Below, piece after piece: positions 17,240 through 27,276 of a stretch of 64,000 bases of DNA. Source of the DNA: JAEUIG01 sp046349775 (GTDB lineage: Bacteria; Planctomycetota; Planctomycetia; Planctomycetales; Planctomycetaceae); assembly GCA_046349775.1 (NCBI GenBank), contig JAXMBS010000009.1, forward strand, positions 1 to 64,000, written 5' to 3'. Position 1 is the first letter of the stretch. Every line of letters starts with the position of its first letter. The translations under genes were made by a program, and so were the position numbers. The notes under the pieces were generated by a model. It ran no database searches and was not told where the DNA came from. It worked only from the letters and a program-made list of their open reading frames with translations.

Positions 17240-18740
17240 ATGGAAAAGGTACTTGTCGTCGACGATGACCGCTCGACGCTGCATATGATTGAGCATTCTC
17301 TGCAGAGTCTGGACGTGGATCTGCAGATCACAACGGCGCACAGCCGAAGAGGGCCTGGCCCTGGCGAAAAAGCTGCGGCCAGACGTCCTGTTGTTGGACA
17401 TCATGCTGCCGGGAGCGTCCGGCTTGGATGTTTTCCGCCAGTTTCAAGAGTTGGATCCCAGGCTGCCTGTGATTTTTATGACCTCGGGTGCGGGAAGCCA
17501 CACCGCAATCAAGGCAATGGAATTGGGTGCGTACGATTATCTGGCAAAGCCACTGCACCTGGAGCAACTCAACGAGCAGATTCGGAAAGCATTGGAATCA
17601 CGGCGGCTGATGAATGTGCCGGTGGCACTCTCGCTGACCGAAGGCGACGATGCGCACGTCGACCTGTTCGTTGGTCGCAGCCAGGCGATTTTGGACGTAT
17701 TCAAGGCCATCGGGCGCGTTTCGAAGCAGAATGTCACAGTATTGGTTCGTGGTGAGAGCGGCGCCGGCAAGGAGCTTGTTGCACGAGCAATCTACCAGAA
17801 CAGCGATCGCTCTGGTCGGGCCTTTATGGCTGTGAATTGCGCGGCGCTGCCAGATACGCTCCTGGAGAGCGAACTCTTCGGTCATGAACGCGGCGCGTTT
17901 ACGGGAGCAGATCGGCGACGAATCGGAAAATTTGAACAGTGCAACGGCGGCACCATCCTTCTGGATGAGGTGGGTGACATGTCGCCACTCGTCCAGGCGA
18001 AGGTTTTGCGACTGTTGCAGGAACAACGCTTTGAGCGCGTTGGCGGTAACGAAACAATTGAGACAAACGTGCGTCTAATTGCTGCGACGAATCGCAATCT
18101 GGAGGCAATGGTCGAGGATGGTGATTTTCGTGCAGATCTGCTTTTTCGGCTGAACACGGTGTCGATCAACATTCCGCCTTTGCGCGAACGGAACGATGAC
18201 ATTCCGCTCCTGTTGCGACATTTCCTGAGCCGCGCGCGATTGGAGTTAGGGAAGCCGGGGATCGAAGGCGTTTCTCCAGACGCACTGACGATGCTGCAGT
18301 CATATGGCTGGCCAGGCAATGTGCGGGAACTCAATTCCGTCGTCCGGCAGGCTGTTTTGAACGCCACCGGTCCAGTAATCGTTCCCGAATACTTACCCGC
18401 AGAATTACAGGGCAAGTCAGCACAACGACAGATACCGATCAAAGAGGGCTTGCCGGACGCTGATTTGCATGAGTTCATCGAACGTCGGATCGCCGCGGAA
18501 TCGACGAATCTGTACGCCGAAACGCTCGAGTTGATGGAGCGATACCTGATGACCCGCGTATTGCAACAGACGGGAGGGAACCAAAAAAGAGCGGCTGAAG
18601 TGCTCGGAATTACGCGAGGGAAAATTCGCGACCGGATTGCCGCTTTCGACATCCGGCTGGATAGAAACGTTGCCATTCAGTCCGGTCTGCCCGATATCGA
18701 GGTTCCCGAAGAGGCGTCTGTGGCTGCTGATCGCGCATGA
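17240..18740 (+). pseudogene. NtrC-family sigma54-dependent response regulator, single frameshift
   Basis: ATG 17240 has GGGAG upstream and opens EKVLVVDDDRSTLHMIEHSL, the start of a receiver. Near 17341 one extra base moves the frame, and the second frame continues AEEGLALAKKLRPDVLLLDI with the phospho-Asp and AKPLHLEQL. The AAA+ domain is complete: Walker A GESGAGKE, GAFTGA in HERGAFTGADRR (the sigma54 contact loop), Walker B GGTILLDEVGDM, and the arginine-finger region FRADLLFRLN. The C-terminal Fis-type HTH is intact (TGGNQKRAAEVLGITRGKIR). Repairing one indel gives a full-length activator of about 500 residues. With that single lesion it may be a sequencing error, a recent mutation, or a constitutive variant lacking part of the receiver. 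It is the natural candidate to drive the -24/-12 promoters around it. Confidence 0.85.
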
Positions 18741-18877
18741 TGATGCTTGCATGAACCTACGCGTTTCGCTCACGACGGGCAAATTTGCGCGGAATGTGTT
18801 CGCGAAGCATATTAAGCCCTTTGGCTGCCTGACGATGCGGCGTTTTGCCTGTTCGCTGGCTCTCGCCCAGCTGGACG

Positions 18878-18893
18878 CGGCACGCCCTTTGCA
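18878..18893 (+). promoter_or_regulatory. Sigma54 promoter candidate upstream of DUF1328
   Basis: The sequence reads CGGCACGCCCTTTGCA with only one mismatch to TGGCACG-N4-TTGCA and exact GG-N10-GC spacing, the best match in the window. It lies 138 bp after the NtrC-type gene. The predicted start near 18905 leaves a leader of about 170 nt before the DUF1328 ATG at 19077. The rest of 18741-19076 shows no gene. Confidence 0.7.
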
Positions 18894-19076
18894 TTTCGAG
18901 ATACGTAACGCGTCGGACCCCCGCCCCTTCGGAATGCCTGCCGAATGTGACTGGACCGACACCCACCGGCGGACGACTCCGCTGCACTGCGACAAATGAT
19001 CCACGTCTCAGGTTTCGCGCCACAAGACCTCGAGTTTGTCGCTCCATCACAAAGTCCAGATTCAAGGAGACAAGCC

Positions 19077-19241
19077 ATGTTGTCCTGGGCAGTCATGTTT
19101 CTGATTATCGCGCTCATTGCCGGCGTGCTGGGATTCGGCGTCGTGGCAGGTACGGCCGCCTGGATCGCGAAGGTGCTGTTCGTCGTCTTCCTGATCATGT
19201 TTGTGGTGTCTTTGGTCAGCGGACGCAAGGCGGACGTGTAG
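19077..19241 (+). CDS. DUF1328 family small membrane protein
   Basis: This 54-residue protein begins MLSWAVMFLIIALIAGVLGF, continues GVVAGTAAWIAKVLFVVF, and ends VSLVSGRKADV. It is a textbook DUF1328 protein (YtjA-like) with two membrane helices. AAGGAGA precedes the ATG at six-base spacing. A longer in-frame start at 18996 is rejected for lack of conservation. Function unknown. Relatives are commonly stress-induced. A sigma54-type promoter lies upstream. A possible imperfect hairpin at 19311-19350 follows. Confidence 0.9.
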   Translation: MLSWAVMFLIIALIAGVLGFGVVAGTAAWIAKVLFVVFLIMFVVSLVSGRKADV

Positions 19242-19470
19242 GTGTTCCTTTACTACAACCGTGCCCAGTATGTGCGGGCACTCGCTCGTTTGAGCTGTCG
19301 TTGAATGTCCGACGAACCGGTTTCGGGGAAATGCGATCCCTCCCTGAGCCGGTTTCGTCGTCGGTTGCGAATGTGTTTCTGCAGTTCATTCAGCTCTCGC
19401 GAACTGGCTGCGCGCCGGATGACTCGCCGTAGCGAATCGTCGGTTCTGCATGCGAGCGAATCGGTGTAGA

Positions 19471-19803
19471 CATGACTCGACCGTCGCAAATCGCACGTCC
19501 AGGTGCTCCCGATCTCGCGGTCCTCGACCTGCGCGGCGCACTGGAGCGCATCGGGGGCAACCACAAGCTGCTTTGCGACATTAGCGGATCTTCTTAAAAG
19601 ATGGTCCACCACTGTTGCAGGACATGCACGCTGCTCTGTTGGCCGGTGACCTCCGCCTGACTGAGCATAATGCCCATGCGTTGAAGGGTATTGCCGCCAA
19701 TATTGGTGGATCGCGTGTCGAGCGAACGGCACTTTCCGTGGAGGACGCGGCACGCAGGACACTTGGAGCTCGCCCGGATTGCAGCCGACCAACTTGCGGA
19801 TGA
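19471..19803 (+). pseudogene. HPt (histidine phosphotransfer) domain remnant
   Basis: The first frame gives LRGALERIGGNHKLLCDI and stops at a TAA near 19595. Another frame resumes LKDGPPLLQDMHAALLAGDL and contains the HPt motif EHNAHALKGIAANIGG with the phospho-accepting His. Text resembling the last helix (VERTALSVEDAARR) follows before the frame fails. This is a stand-alone or end-of-kinase HPt module with at least one frameshift. If read correctly it would be the relay partner that orphan hybrid kinases here need. Intergenic sequence to 20070 shows nothing else. Confidence 0.6.
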
Positions 19804-20070
19804 GTTCTCGCGGTTGGTGAAGTCGCTACGAGAATCGGTAGTGCGGCCGTCATCCAACGTGATGAGGTAGTTGCCGCGGGCGTGCGGCGGCCGATCAGCC
19901 TGGCTGACGGACCGACAACGGTCGCACCGGCAGGCGACGCTCTGTACGAAGCTGCGCGTGGCCAGTACGTCCGAAAAAAGCATTGACTGATGAAGTGGTG
20001 AACGTGCCATCGGGTGCTTCAGCGGACACCGCATCGGGGGCTGTCTCGTTCCTCTGCGATCAGAATGGTT

Positions 20071-20086
20071 TGGTACGTGCAGTGCA
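20071..20086 (+). promoter_or_regulatory. Sigma54 promoter candidate for csbD-like gene
   Basis: TGGTACGTGCAGTGCA has GG-N10-GC spacing and two mismatches to consensus. The predicted start near 20097 leaves about 74 nt before the ATG at 20171. Confidence 0.55.
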
Positions 20087-20170
20087 GCCGTTGTCGAAAC
20101 GAAAGGTGGCGACGGAGTTCTTGTCGCTCGCACGCAGTCCACGTTCCTATTCAACTCAGAGGAGGCGAAG

Positions 20171-20380
20171 ATGAATCAGCAGACTCTCAAAGGCGACTGG
20201 ATGATGCTGAAGGGAAAGATCAAAGAGAAATGGGGCAAGTTGACGGATGACGATCTCGATGTCATCGCGGGGAAAAGCGAGCAACTGGCCGGTGCACTGA
20301 CGAAGCGGTACGGCTATGCGAAAGAGGAAGCGCATCGCCAAGTCGAAGAATTCAACCGCGACTGCGCGACCATTCGTTGA
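20171..20380 (+). CDS. CsbD family stress protein
   Basis: A 69-residue protein with the full CsbD pattern: MNQQTLKGDWMMLKGKIKEK, WGKLTDDDLDVIAGKSEQL, then YGYAKEEAHRQVEEF. AGGAGG precedes the ATG. Unlike the copy at 14859 it has no membrane tail, so it should be cytoplasmic. CsbD proteins are abundant general or osmotic stress proteins whose molecular job is unknown. It has its own sigma54-type promoter and a GC-rich terminator-like hairpin directly downstream, so it is probably monocistronic. Confidence 0.9.
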   Translation: MNQQTLKGDWMMLKGKIKEKWGKLTDDDLDVIAGKSEQLAGALTKRYGYAKEEAHRQVEEFNRDCATIR

Positions 20381-20394
20381 AAGATGGAGCGGAG

Positions 20395-20445
20395 GGCGGC
20401 GGCGGATGCGGCACTTGCGCCGCTTCGTCGCCGCCTGCTTATTTG
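20395..20445 (+). terminator. Terminator-like hairpin after csbD
   Basis: A GGCGGCG arm (20395-20401) pairs with CGCCGCC at 20429-20435 around an inner GCGGC/GCCGC stem, followed by T-rich TGCTTATTTG. It lies 15 bp after the csbD stop. Confidence 0.55.
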
Positions 20446-20555
20446 TGTAAGTCACAGCGCGTCTGAATAGCACCGCCTGACGCCGCTGAGTGCGGCCTCG
20501 GACCCTGTGACCGATTTTCAAGACTAGAGATCCCCAAGAGCAAATCGAGGTTAAG

Positions 20556-21487
20556 ATGTTTAAATTGCGCTCATGGAAAGCCTGCAGCGCTCCTGCTGCT
20601 GCTGTGTTGCTGTGCGTCCGCTCAGGAGAGAACTGCCCGCGAGTCCCCTGCGGCATCATCCGCTGCGACGTTTGGAGCAGCAGTCATCACTACCAACGAT
20701 GGTCGACTGCTCGTGGACACGCTTTCGGCTGGTAGCCCTGCCGCCGGCAGGACTGGCAACCGGTGATGTCGTCGTCTCCCTGAACGGTCAGTCGATTGCC
20801 ACGCCTTCGCAGTTCTATGAGTACCTCACAGATCATGCCGCTGACGAGTTGCGAATGCTCGTGCTTCGCGACGGAGTCCAACAGGTCGTCAGTCTCAGCT
20901 CGGACCGGATTTCGCACGACGAGGCTTCGTCGCGACCGGCCTTGGGTGTGCGTTTCCGCCGGGGCGATCAAGTGATCCTTGGGGAAGTCCTGGCGGGTAG
21001 TCCGGCAGCCAACGCCGGCTTGCAAGCGGGCGACCACCTCGTTGGCGTTGCTGGCACATCGATACTTTCGACGGACCATTTCATCAACCTTGTTGCCGCA
21101 GCTCCGCTGCATGACCCTCTGCGCATAACTGCCGTCCGGGGATCACAACGAGTCGAGGCGCTCTTGACTCCTTTGGAATGGAAGACTGTGTTCGGCACGA
21201 ACCAAACCCAGACGACGCTGAAGCCAGTCGTCAACGGACTCGAGCTGCCAACGAATCAGACGTACGTCTCGGGTCCCCCCTGGTATTCCAGTGGCGTCTC
21301 ACCGGTTGGAGTGCCGTTGATTGCGTTTCCCACCTATTACGGCATGCCGTACGGATATACTTACTGGGCACCACCCGTTTTCCTCTGCTACGGCGGGTAC
21401 TATGCGTACCCCAACTGGTATATCTACACGGGGACTCGACTGGCAGTTCCGCCGCCCACTGAGCATAACGCCACGACGGGGTTCTAA
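20556..21487 (+). pseudogene. Exported two-PDZ-domain protein, frameshifted at the N-terminus
   Basis: ATG 20556 opens a signal-like segment (MFKLRSWKACSAPAAAVLLC). Coding then moves to a second frame, FGAAVITTNDGRLLVDTLSA, and to a third at about 20745 that continues GLATGDVVVSLNGQSIATPS. The remaining frame is open to 21487: end of PDZ1, then PDZ2 (LGVRFRRGDQVILGEVLAGS; AGLQAGDHLVGVAG), and a Tyr/Trp/Pro-rich tail (YYGMPYGYTYWAPP). No protease domain is present, so it is a periplasmic PDZ scaffold. Two indels break the first 65 codons. The alternative in-frame start at 20573 gives a Cys/Arg-rich nonsense N-terminus. Confidence 0.7.
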
Positions 21488-21605
21488 GGTCCCGTTCGGC
21501 GTCGCCACGAACGCACTGTGGACAGTTCTATGTCGAGGAAGCATAATTTGCGGCGCACCGTTCATTTGGCGATTGCCGCTGGAGCGGAGTGCGCGCAAAT
21601 GAATA

Positions 21606-21641
21606 GCCGCGTCAGCGCGACATCTAAGCGGCTGACGCGGC
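21606..21641. terminator. Bidirectional hairpin between convergent genes
   Basis: A perfect 11-bp stem, GCCGCGTCAGC (21606-21616) with GCTGACGCGGC (21631-21641) and a 14-nt loop, lies between the PDZ gene and the leftward lipoprotein. It has no T-run. Confidence 0.5.
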
Positions 21642-21683
21642 CACGCGCTGGCCAGGCACTTCCAGAGCCGAAAAGGCAACGAA

Positions 21684-21983
21684 TCAAGGCTTTTTGGCTT
21701 CGATCTCATCGGCCTTGGCTTCGCCCACGGCCTCAATCTCATCGGCCTTGGCTTCGCCCGCTGCTTCGACGAAGTCTGCGCGACTTTCAGCCGCTTTCCC
21801 CTCGACTTTCGCGGCCTCTCGAGTTTGGTCGGCAGCCTGCTGGCTCGCGTCGCGTACAGCATCGGCCTGAGCCTGGCTGGTTTTCCGGACTTGATCAGCC
21901 TGGCGGTCCGCAGCGCTCTCCGCACACCCTGCGGCGGTCACTATTGCGGACGAAAGCAGACAAACAGCGGCAATTCGACTCAT
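21684..21983 (-). CDS. Small alanine/glutamate-rich lipoprotein
   Basis: ATG 21983 follows GAGGAAAA. The 99-residue product has a lipoprotein signal (MSRIAAVCLLSSAIVTAAGC) with the lipobox Cys at 20. The mature part is almost wholly helical and charged (DRQADQVRKTSQAQADAV; TREAAKVEGKAAESRADFV) and ends with two copies of an 11-residue unit, GEAKADEIEAV. It resembles Lpp-like or ElaB-like periplasmic helical proteins, which may tether envelope layers, but no exact family is recognised. Its upstream promoter-like sequence (22148-22133) is only a weak sigma54 match. Confidence 0.75.
   Translation of the reverse strand: MSRIAAVCLLSSAIVTAAGCAESAADRQADQVRKTSQAQADAVRDASQQAADQTREAAKVEGKAAESRADFVEAAGEAKADEIEAVGEAKADEIEAKKP
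21703..21759 (-). repeat. Two 24-bp direct repeats, 33-bp period
   Basis: The copies at 21703-21726 and 21736-21759 are identical and encode the tandem GEAKADEIEA unit of the lipoprotein, indicating a recent duplication in frame. Confidence 0.7.
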
Positions 21984-22132
21984 GGCACTTTTCCTCGGTT
22001 GGACAGGTGATTGAACGTTGGGCGAAATAAGCGCCAGGATCTCCACGAAAGCGCGCCCTCGCGTTTCGGAGCAATCCGACGAAGTCGCCCTACGCCGTCT
22101 GATCAAGTCGTCAGCGGCGATTCAGGGTCAAC

Positions 22133-22148
22133 TGCAGTTTGTATGCCG
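22133..22148 (-). promoter_or_regulatory. Weak sigma54-like sequence upstream of the lipoprotein gene
   Basis: CGGCATACAAACTGCA keeps GG-N10-GC spacing but has four mismatches. The leader would be about 140 nt. Listed mainly because seven better matches control neighbouring genes. Confidence 0.3.
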
Positions 22149-22870
22149 CAAGTCAATGGATTCGCCGGAACTCCCTGACATGTTTTGAACTGCAGGACTG
22201 CGTTGACAAAATACTGGGAACACGTTTCTACGTCCGGCATAACATGTCCATCATTGCCGCGAGTTGTGTTCAGCAATTCTGTGCGAGATGGTTGTCAACC
22301 GGCCACACGGGACGGATTGCCGCCACTTCTTGGACAACTGATGGCTGCGAAGAGAGATTGAGAGGTCGGTCGCGTGGTAAGCGATCGCAATATCACACGC
22401 GGTACCCAACGGATGCTTATCGAGTTGTCACGTATCCAGATTCGTTACAGCGACAACGGCCCGACCGGAAAGCGCCACGTCGCCCTCGCCTCGTCGGTGG
22501 TCGGCACATGCGTCGCATTGGGTTCGACGGTCGCGGGATGTTTTGAGCGCATCCTGGCTACATGCGGGGCGCAAAGCGATTTTCGCCTGCTTGATCCTTC
22601 GCCGAATCGCACGTTCGTTAATCGAGGTCACAAGCGAAGCGTCCTGTTCCCGAAATGTCGATCACCGAAGAAAGTGCCAGTCGGATGTGATGGACGACAG
22701 GTCGGAGGAATCGGAATATAATACGGCAGCGAAGGCGACGATCTGGCAACAAGGTCCGCGCTGCAACTGGATGTCAGCGCGCATGAGGCGTCGATCGTGG
22801 CGCGCCCCCTCCGACTTCAACCAGCGATCGTATCGTCGTTCACTCACGAATCTGGCGGAGCCACGACTTA
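22149..22870. other. About 0.7 kb without a supportable gene
   Basis: Several overlapping frames run through this stretch but none has a ribosome site or motif. It precedes the CHASE3 kinase. Confidence 0.5.
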
Positions 22871-25800
22871 ATGCAGTTCACACGGTTTGATCGGCAACTT
22901 GTCGCAGCGATAGCGTTGATCGTCTTGCTGACGATCGCCATTGTCGTCAATTGCCGAAATACGCACGCACTGCGGACTGAAACGGGATGGGTGGCGCACA
23001 CCCTCACGGTCTTAGACGGTCTCGAAACGATCAACATTCATCTGCGCGAAGCTGAGTCGATTCAAAGGACGTACCTGATTGTCGGCGGTGACGTGGTGCC
23101 GCAGCAGTTTCGGAAAAGCGTTGATGCGGCTCGTGAGGCGGTACAACGCGTAGTTGCGCTCACTTCAGACAATGCGCAGCAACAGTCTCGTGTCCCCCGA
23201 TTGACCGACCAGATTGATGAATTGGAGCGGTACTGGACGAATACGATGTTGCTGCGAAACTCGGCGGGCATTGAAGCTGCCACGCGACGTCTTCAGGCCG
23301 GCGTTTCAGAACAGATGATGGCTGCGTTGCAGAGCCAGTTGCAGAACGCCGCTGCGGCAGAGCGTCAACTACTTGAAGAGCGCAGCGTAGCGGTGCGGCA
23401 GACCTATCTGTTCGCTCAGATCGCAGGCCTCGCGTCTGGAATCGCCAGCATCGCCGGCGTTCTGGCGTTCATACTGCTGATGCAGCGACGGCTGCGCGAG
23501 CGCAACGCCGCGGCCAGGACCATTGCCGAATTTGGCGAAAGGCTGCGCACGACGTTGGCAAGCATCGGCGATGCCGTAATTTCGACGGATACCGCAGGCT
23601 GCATAACGAACATGAATCCCGTCGCTGAATCGCTGACGGGTTGGAGCAAACAGGAAGCATTTGGACGCCCGTTGGAATCGGTGTTCCGGATCGTCAACGA
23701 ATACAGTCGTGAGGCAGTTCCCAGTCCCACTGCGCGCGCGCTTCAGGAAGGTGTGATTGTTGGACTGGCGAACCATACGGTTCTCATTACGAAGGACGGA
23801 CGAGAGCTTCCAATTGACGACAGTGCCGCTCCCATTCGCTGCAAACAGGGGGAAATCGTCGGCTGCGTGCTGGTATTTCGCGACGTGGGAGAACGCCGCC
23901 AGTTAGAGAACCGGATTCAAGAACAACTCGCGGGTGCACAATTGCTGGCATCGATCGTCGAGACGTCCGACGATGCCATCATCAGCAAAGCGTTGAACGG
24001 CATAATTCGGTCCTGGAATGCGGCTGCCGAGCGAATCTTTGGTTACTCGGCCAGCGAAGCCATTGGCCAGCCAATTACGATCGTCATTCCCCAGGAGCGT
24101 CTGTCTGAGGAAGTGGAAATCATTGCGGCGCTGAAGAAGGGGGAACGCGTCAACCATTTCGTCACTGAACGCGTCCGTCGCGACGGATCTCGCATCTGGG
24201 TGTCGCTGACAATCTCGCCATTGTATGACGAAACCGGCGAAGTCGTGGGCGCGTCGAAGATCGCGCGCGACGTCTCACGCGAGCGGGAGATGGTCGAACG
24301 CGAACGACGGCTGCTGCACGAAGCAGCTACGGCAAACCTCAAGTTTCGAGCGTATTTCGATCAAGGTGCTGTCTTCGCCGGCCTGATGGACATCGACGGC
24401 ACGCTGATTGAGGCAAATCGACTGAGCATCGAGGGTTGTGGGTTTCAGCGGGGCGAGGTGCTCGGCCGCCAATTTGCGGAGGGCCCATGGTGGTCACCAT
24501 CCCCTGGATTGTCTGAACGAGTGCGAGATGCGTGCCGGGTGGCCGCAAACGGTGAGACCTTTCGGGGTGAACTGCCGTACTACTTCGCCGACGGCAGCCA
24601 GCGAGTCGCGGAAGTGATTATTGCGCCTGTTAAGGACGAGACAGGCAAAGTGCTGTATCTCGCGCCGATCGGCACCGACGTTACTGAGCGCAAGCGGGTC
24701 GAGGCAGACTGTCAGAAGTTCATCACGGTTGTCGAAAACAGCACCGATTTCATCGCCATGTGCGATCTAGAGAAGGTCGGCCGTTCTACGTCAACCCGGC
24801 GGGTTTGCGAATGGTAGGACTGGAGAACATCGAGTCTGCCAAGAACACGCATGTGCTCGAATTCTTCTTCCAGAGGATCGACCAACGATTCGGGATCATT
24901 TTCCCTTCCGTGCTGTTGCTTGGGCACGGAGAGATTGACGTGCGGTTCCGCAGTTTTGCCAGCGGGAGCGCGCTGGATTGCATACAAAGTCTTTCCGCTG
25001 AACGACAGCGACGGAGCACGTATTGGCCTGGCGACCGTCAGTCAGGATGTGACTCAGAGACGGATCATGGAAGACAATCTGCGTGCACTCGCAACAGACC
25101 TTTCCGAGACAGACCGGCGGAAAGATGAATTCCTCGCAATGCTGGCTCACGAGCTGCGCAATCCGCTGGCGCCGATTCGCAATGCGCTGCAAATTCTAAG
25201 ACTGTCAGAAGACGAACAGGCCTGCGAACGAGCGGGAAGCGTGATGGGAGCCGCCAGCTGCAGCTGGTCCGCCTCGTCGATGATCTACTGGACGTCAGCC
25301 GAATTACACGCGGGAAACTGGAGTTACGTAAGGCTCGCGTTCATCTGGCGGACGTCGTAAACAGTGCAGTCGAGACGATTCGTCCAATAATCGACGGCAT
25401 GGAGCATGTCCTGACCGTCACGCTCCCGAAAGAGGAAATTGACCTGGATGGCGACCTGACCTGACCTGGCGCAGGTTCTGAGCAATCTTCTCAACAACGC
25501 CGCCAAATACACGGATCGCGGCGGCAGGATCGCATTGACGGTGCGGCGTCACGAAGGCGAAGTGTTGATCTCGGTTTCGGACAATGGCATCGGTATCTCG
25601 GAGAAACAGCTACCGCAAATATTCGAGATGTTCTCGCAGGCGGATCATTCGCTGGAGCGATATGCGCAGGCGGATTAGGAATCGGCCTGACGCTCGTGAA
25701 GCGTCTTACTGAGCTTCATGGGGGCCAGGTGGAAGTGCACAGTCCCGGTCTCGGCCAGGGGGCGACGTTCACCGTGCGTCTGCCTGTGCTTCCGGACCAT

Positions 25801-26220
25801 GCGACAACCTCGGTTGCTGTGACTGCTGCGACTCCGGCGGTCCTGAAACAGTCTTTGCGAATTCTGGTCGTGGACGACAACCGGGACAGCATATACGCTG
25901 TCTACGCTTCTCACGATGCTGGGGCACTCAACGCGGACAGCATACGACGGGGAAGAAGGAGTATCCGTCGCCGGGGAATTCCGCCCGCATGTCATTTTGC
26001 TCGACATCGGGTTGCCGAAACTCAATGGTTACGAGACATGCGGGCGAATCCGCGAACAGGCATGGGGCCGTGCGGCGTGCCTGGTTGCGGTCACTGGCTG
26101 GGGCCAGGAGGCTGATCGCAGGCGGTCGCGCGAGGCGGATTTGACCATCATCTGGTGAAGCCTGTGGCAATCAACGAGCTGACCCAGCTCCTTGCCGCTC
26201 TTCCGCCATTCGAGGCGTGA
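22871..26220 (+). pseudogene. CHASE3-PAS hybrid histidine kinase, about seven frameshifts
   Basis: The first frame (22871-24780) is intact for about 640 codons. It has TM1 (LVAAIALIVLLTIAIVV), a CHASE3 periplasmic domain (about 35-180), TM2 (GLASGIASIAGVLAFIL), and at least three PAS domains (TLASIGDAVISTDTAGCI; IVETSDDAIISKALNGII). Then the fourth PAS (REGRPFYVNPAGLRMVG), HisKA (LAMLAHELRNPLAPIR), DDLLDVSRI, the N-box (LSNLLNNAAKYTD), the G-boxes (DNGIGIS; GIGLTLVKRL) and the receiver (LRILVVDDNRDS; VILLDIGLPKLNGYE; HHLVKPVAINEL) follow in changing frames to a stop at 26220. Lesions lie near 24780, 24970, 25250, 25460, 25660, 25900 and 26130, only some at homopolymers. The sensor half is preserved while the transmitter half is shredded. 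It was a membrane sensor kinase and is now dead unless the assembly is wrong. Confidence 0.85.
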
Positions 26221-26315
26221 CGCATTTACGGGTCCCTGACATTTCCGCAGCATTCGTTGGCAATGTCCGATCACGTCGCACAGACTTTTCGAATCCATTC
26301 CTCATGCTCGTTGGT

Positions 26316-27009
26316 CTACGCGGCTGAATTCAGACGCGCATTCTCGAGGACCCATTGAACTGCATGTTGCGTCAACTCTGTCGCGTTGCGGAGATTCAGC
26401 TTCGCTTGATGTTCTCGCGATACGTCTCGATCGTTTTTGGACTCAGGTACAGGTTTGCTGCAATCCGCCGTGTTGAGATGCCGCGGCCGATTTGTTTGAA
26501 GACTTCCAGTTCTCGATCCGACAGCGAATCGTACGGTGAGCGATCTGGATCCGTGCGGCGAACTGACCGATTCAGCATTCGATCGGTCATCGCACTGCTC
26601 AGGTAGACGCGACCGGAAAGAACCTGACGCACGGCATTCACTAATTGTGTTCGCGCCTCATCTTTGCTGATGTATCCCTTGGCGCTGGCGCGCAATGATC
26701 GTTCCGCATAGAGCGACTCCTCGTGCATCGACCGCACCAGAATCTTGACAGCAGGATTCATCGCGATCAGTTCTTTGACGAGATCAAGCCCGTTGCCGTC
26801 CGCGAGTGAAACGTCGGCGATGACGACGTCGGGGCGTTGCTCTCGATGAAGCGCATGGCATCGGCTAATCCCTCGGCTTGGGCGCAAACCTTGAGATCGG
26901 GTTCTCTGTTAATCACAGCAGCAATGCCCTCGCGAACCATAGGGTGGTCGTCTACCACAAGCACTCGATGAACGTGATCAAATCCATTTCCATTGACGAC
27001 GGTCGGCAT
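26316..27009 (-). pseudogene. NarL/LuxR-type response regulator, two frameshifts
   Basis: ATG 27009 is preceded by GGAGG. The first frame encodes a receiver start (VHRVLVVDDHPMVREGIAAV). Near 26835 it shifts, and the second frame gives RPDVVIADVSLADGNGLDLV with the phospho-Asp, the receiver end, and a LuxR HTH (LSDRELEVFKQIGRGISTRR; ANLYLSPKTIETYRENI). A second shift near 26400 restores the family's usual end, KLNLRNATELTQHAVQWVL, to a stop at 26316. Repaired, it is a standard 230-residue NarL-type regulator. It is convergent with the broken CHASE3 kinase, a plausible former partner. A sigma54-like promoter lies at 27119-27104. Confidence 0.8.
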
Positions 27010-27103
27010 GTGATCCTCCGGCAAATCGCTCAACAATTCGGACGTCGAATCCGGGCCGTTCGGACTGGCGGCAACTCATTGACTGCAACCTGGCGGTATA
27101 CGA

Positions 27104-27119
27104 TGCAAACCGTGTTCCG
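27104..27119 (-). promoter_or_regulatory. Sigma54 promoter candidate for the LuxR-type regulator
   Basis: CGGAACACGGTTTGCA has a perfect -12 TTGCA and GG-N10-GC spacing but three mismatches in the -24 block. The predicted start lies about 85 nt before the ATG at 27009. Confidence 0.4.
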
Positions 27120-27276
27120 ACATTCCGGCTCGTCACATGGGCGGTCGTAACTGATGGTGCAACAGTCGGTTGCGACATTCACGCGGCGCTGAGAACTGAG
27201 AATCAATGCACGGTCAAGAGCTGCACGCCAACCAATGTGACCGATGTGAGGTCAGCTGCCGGTTGGAGCAGTCTGC

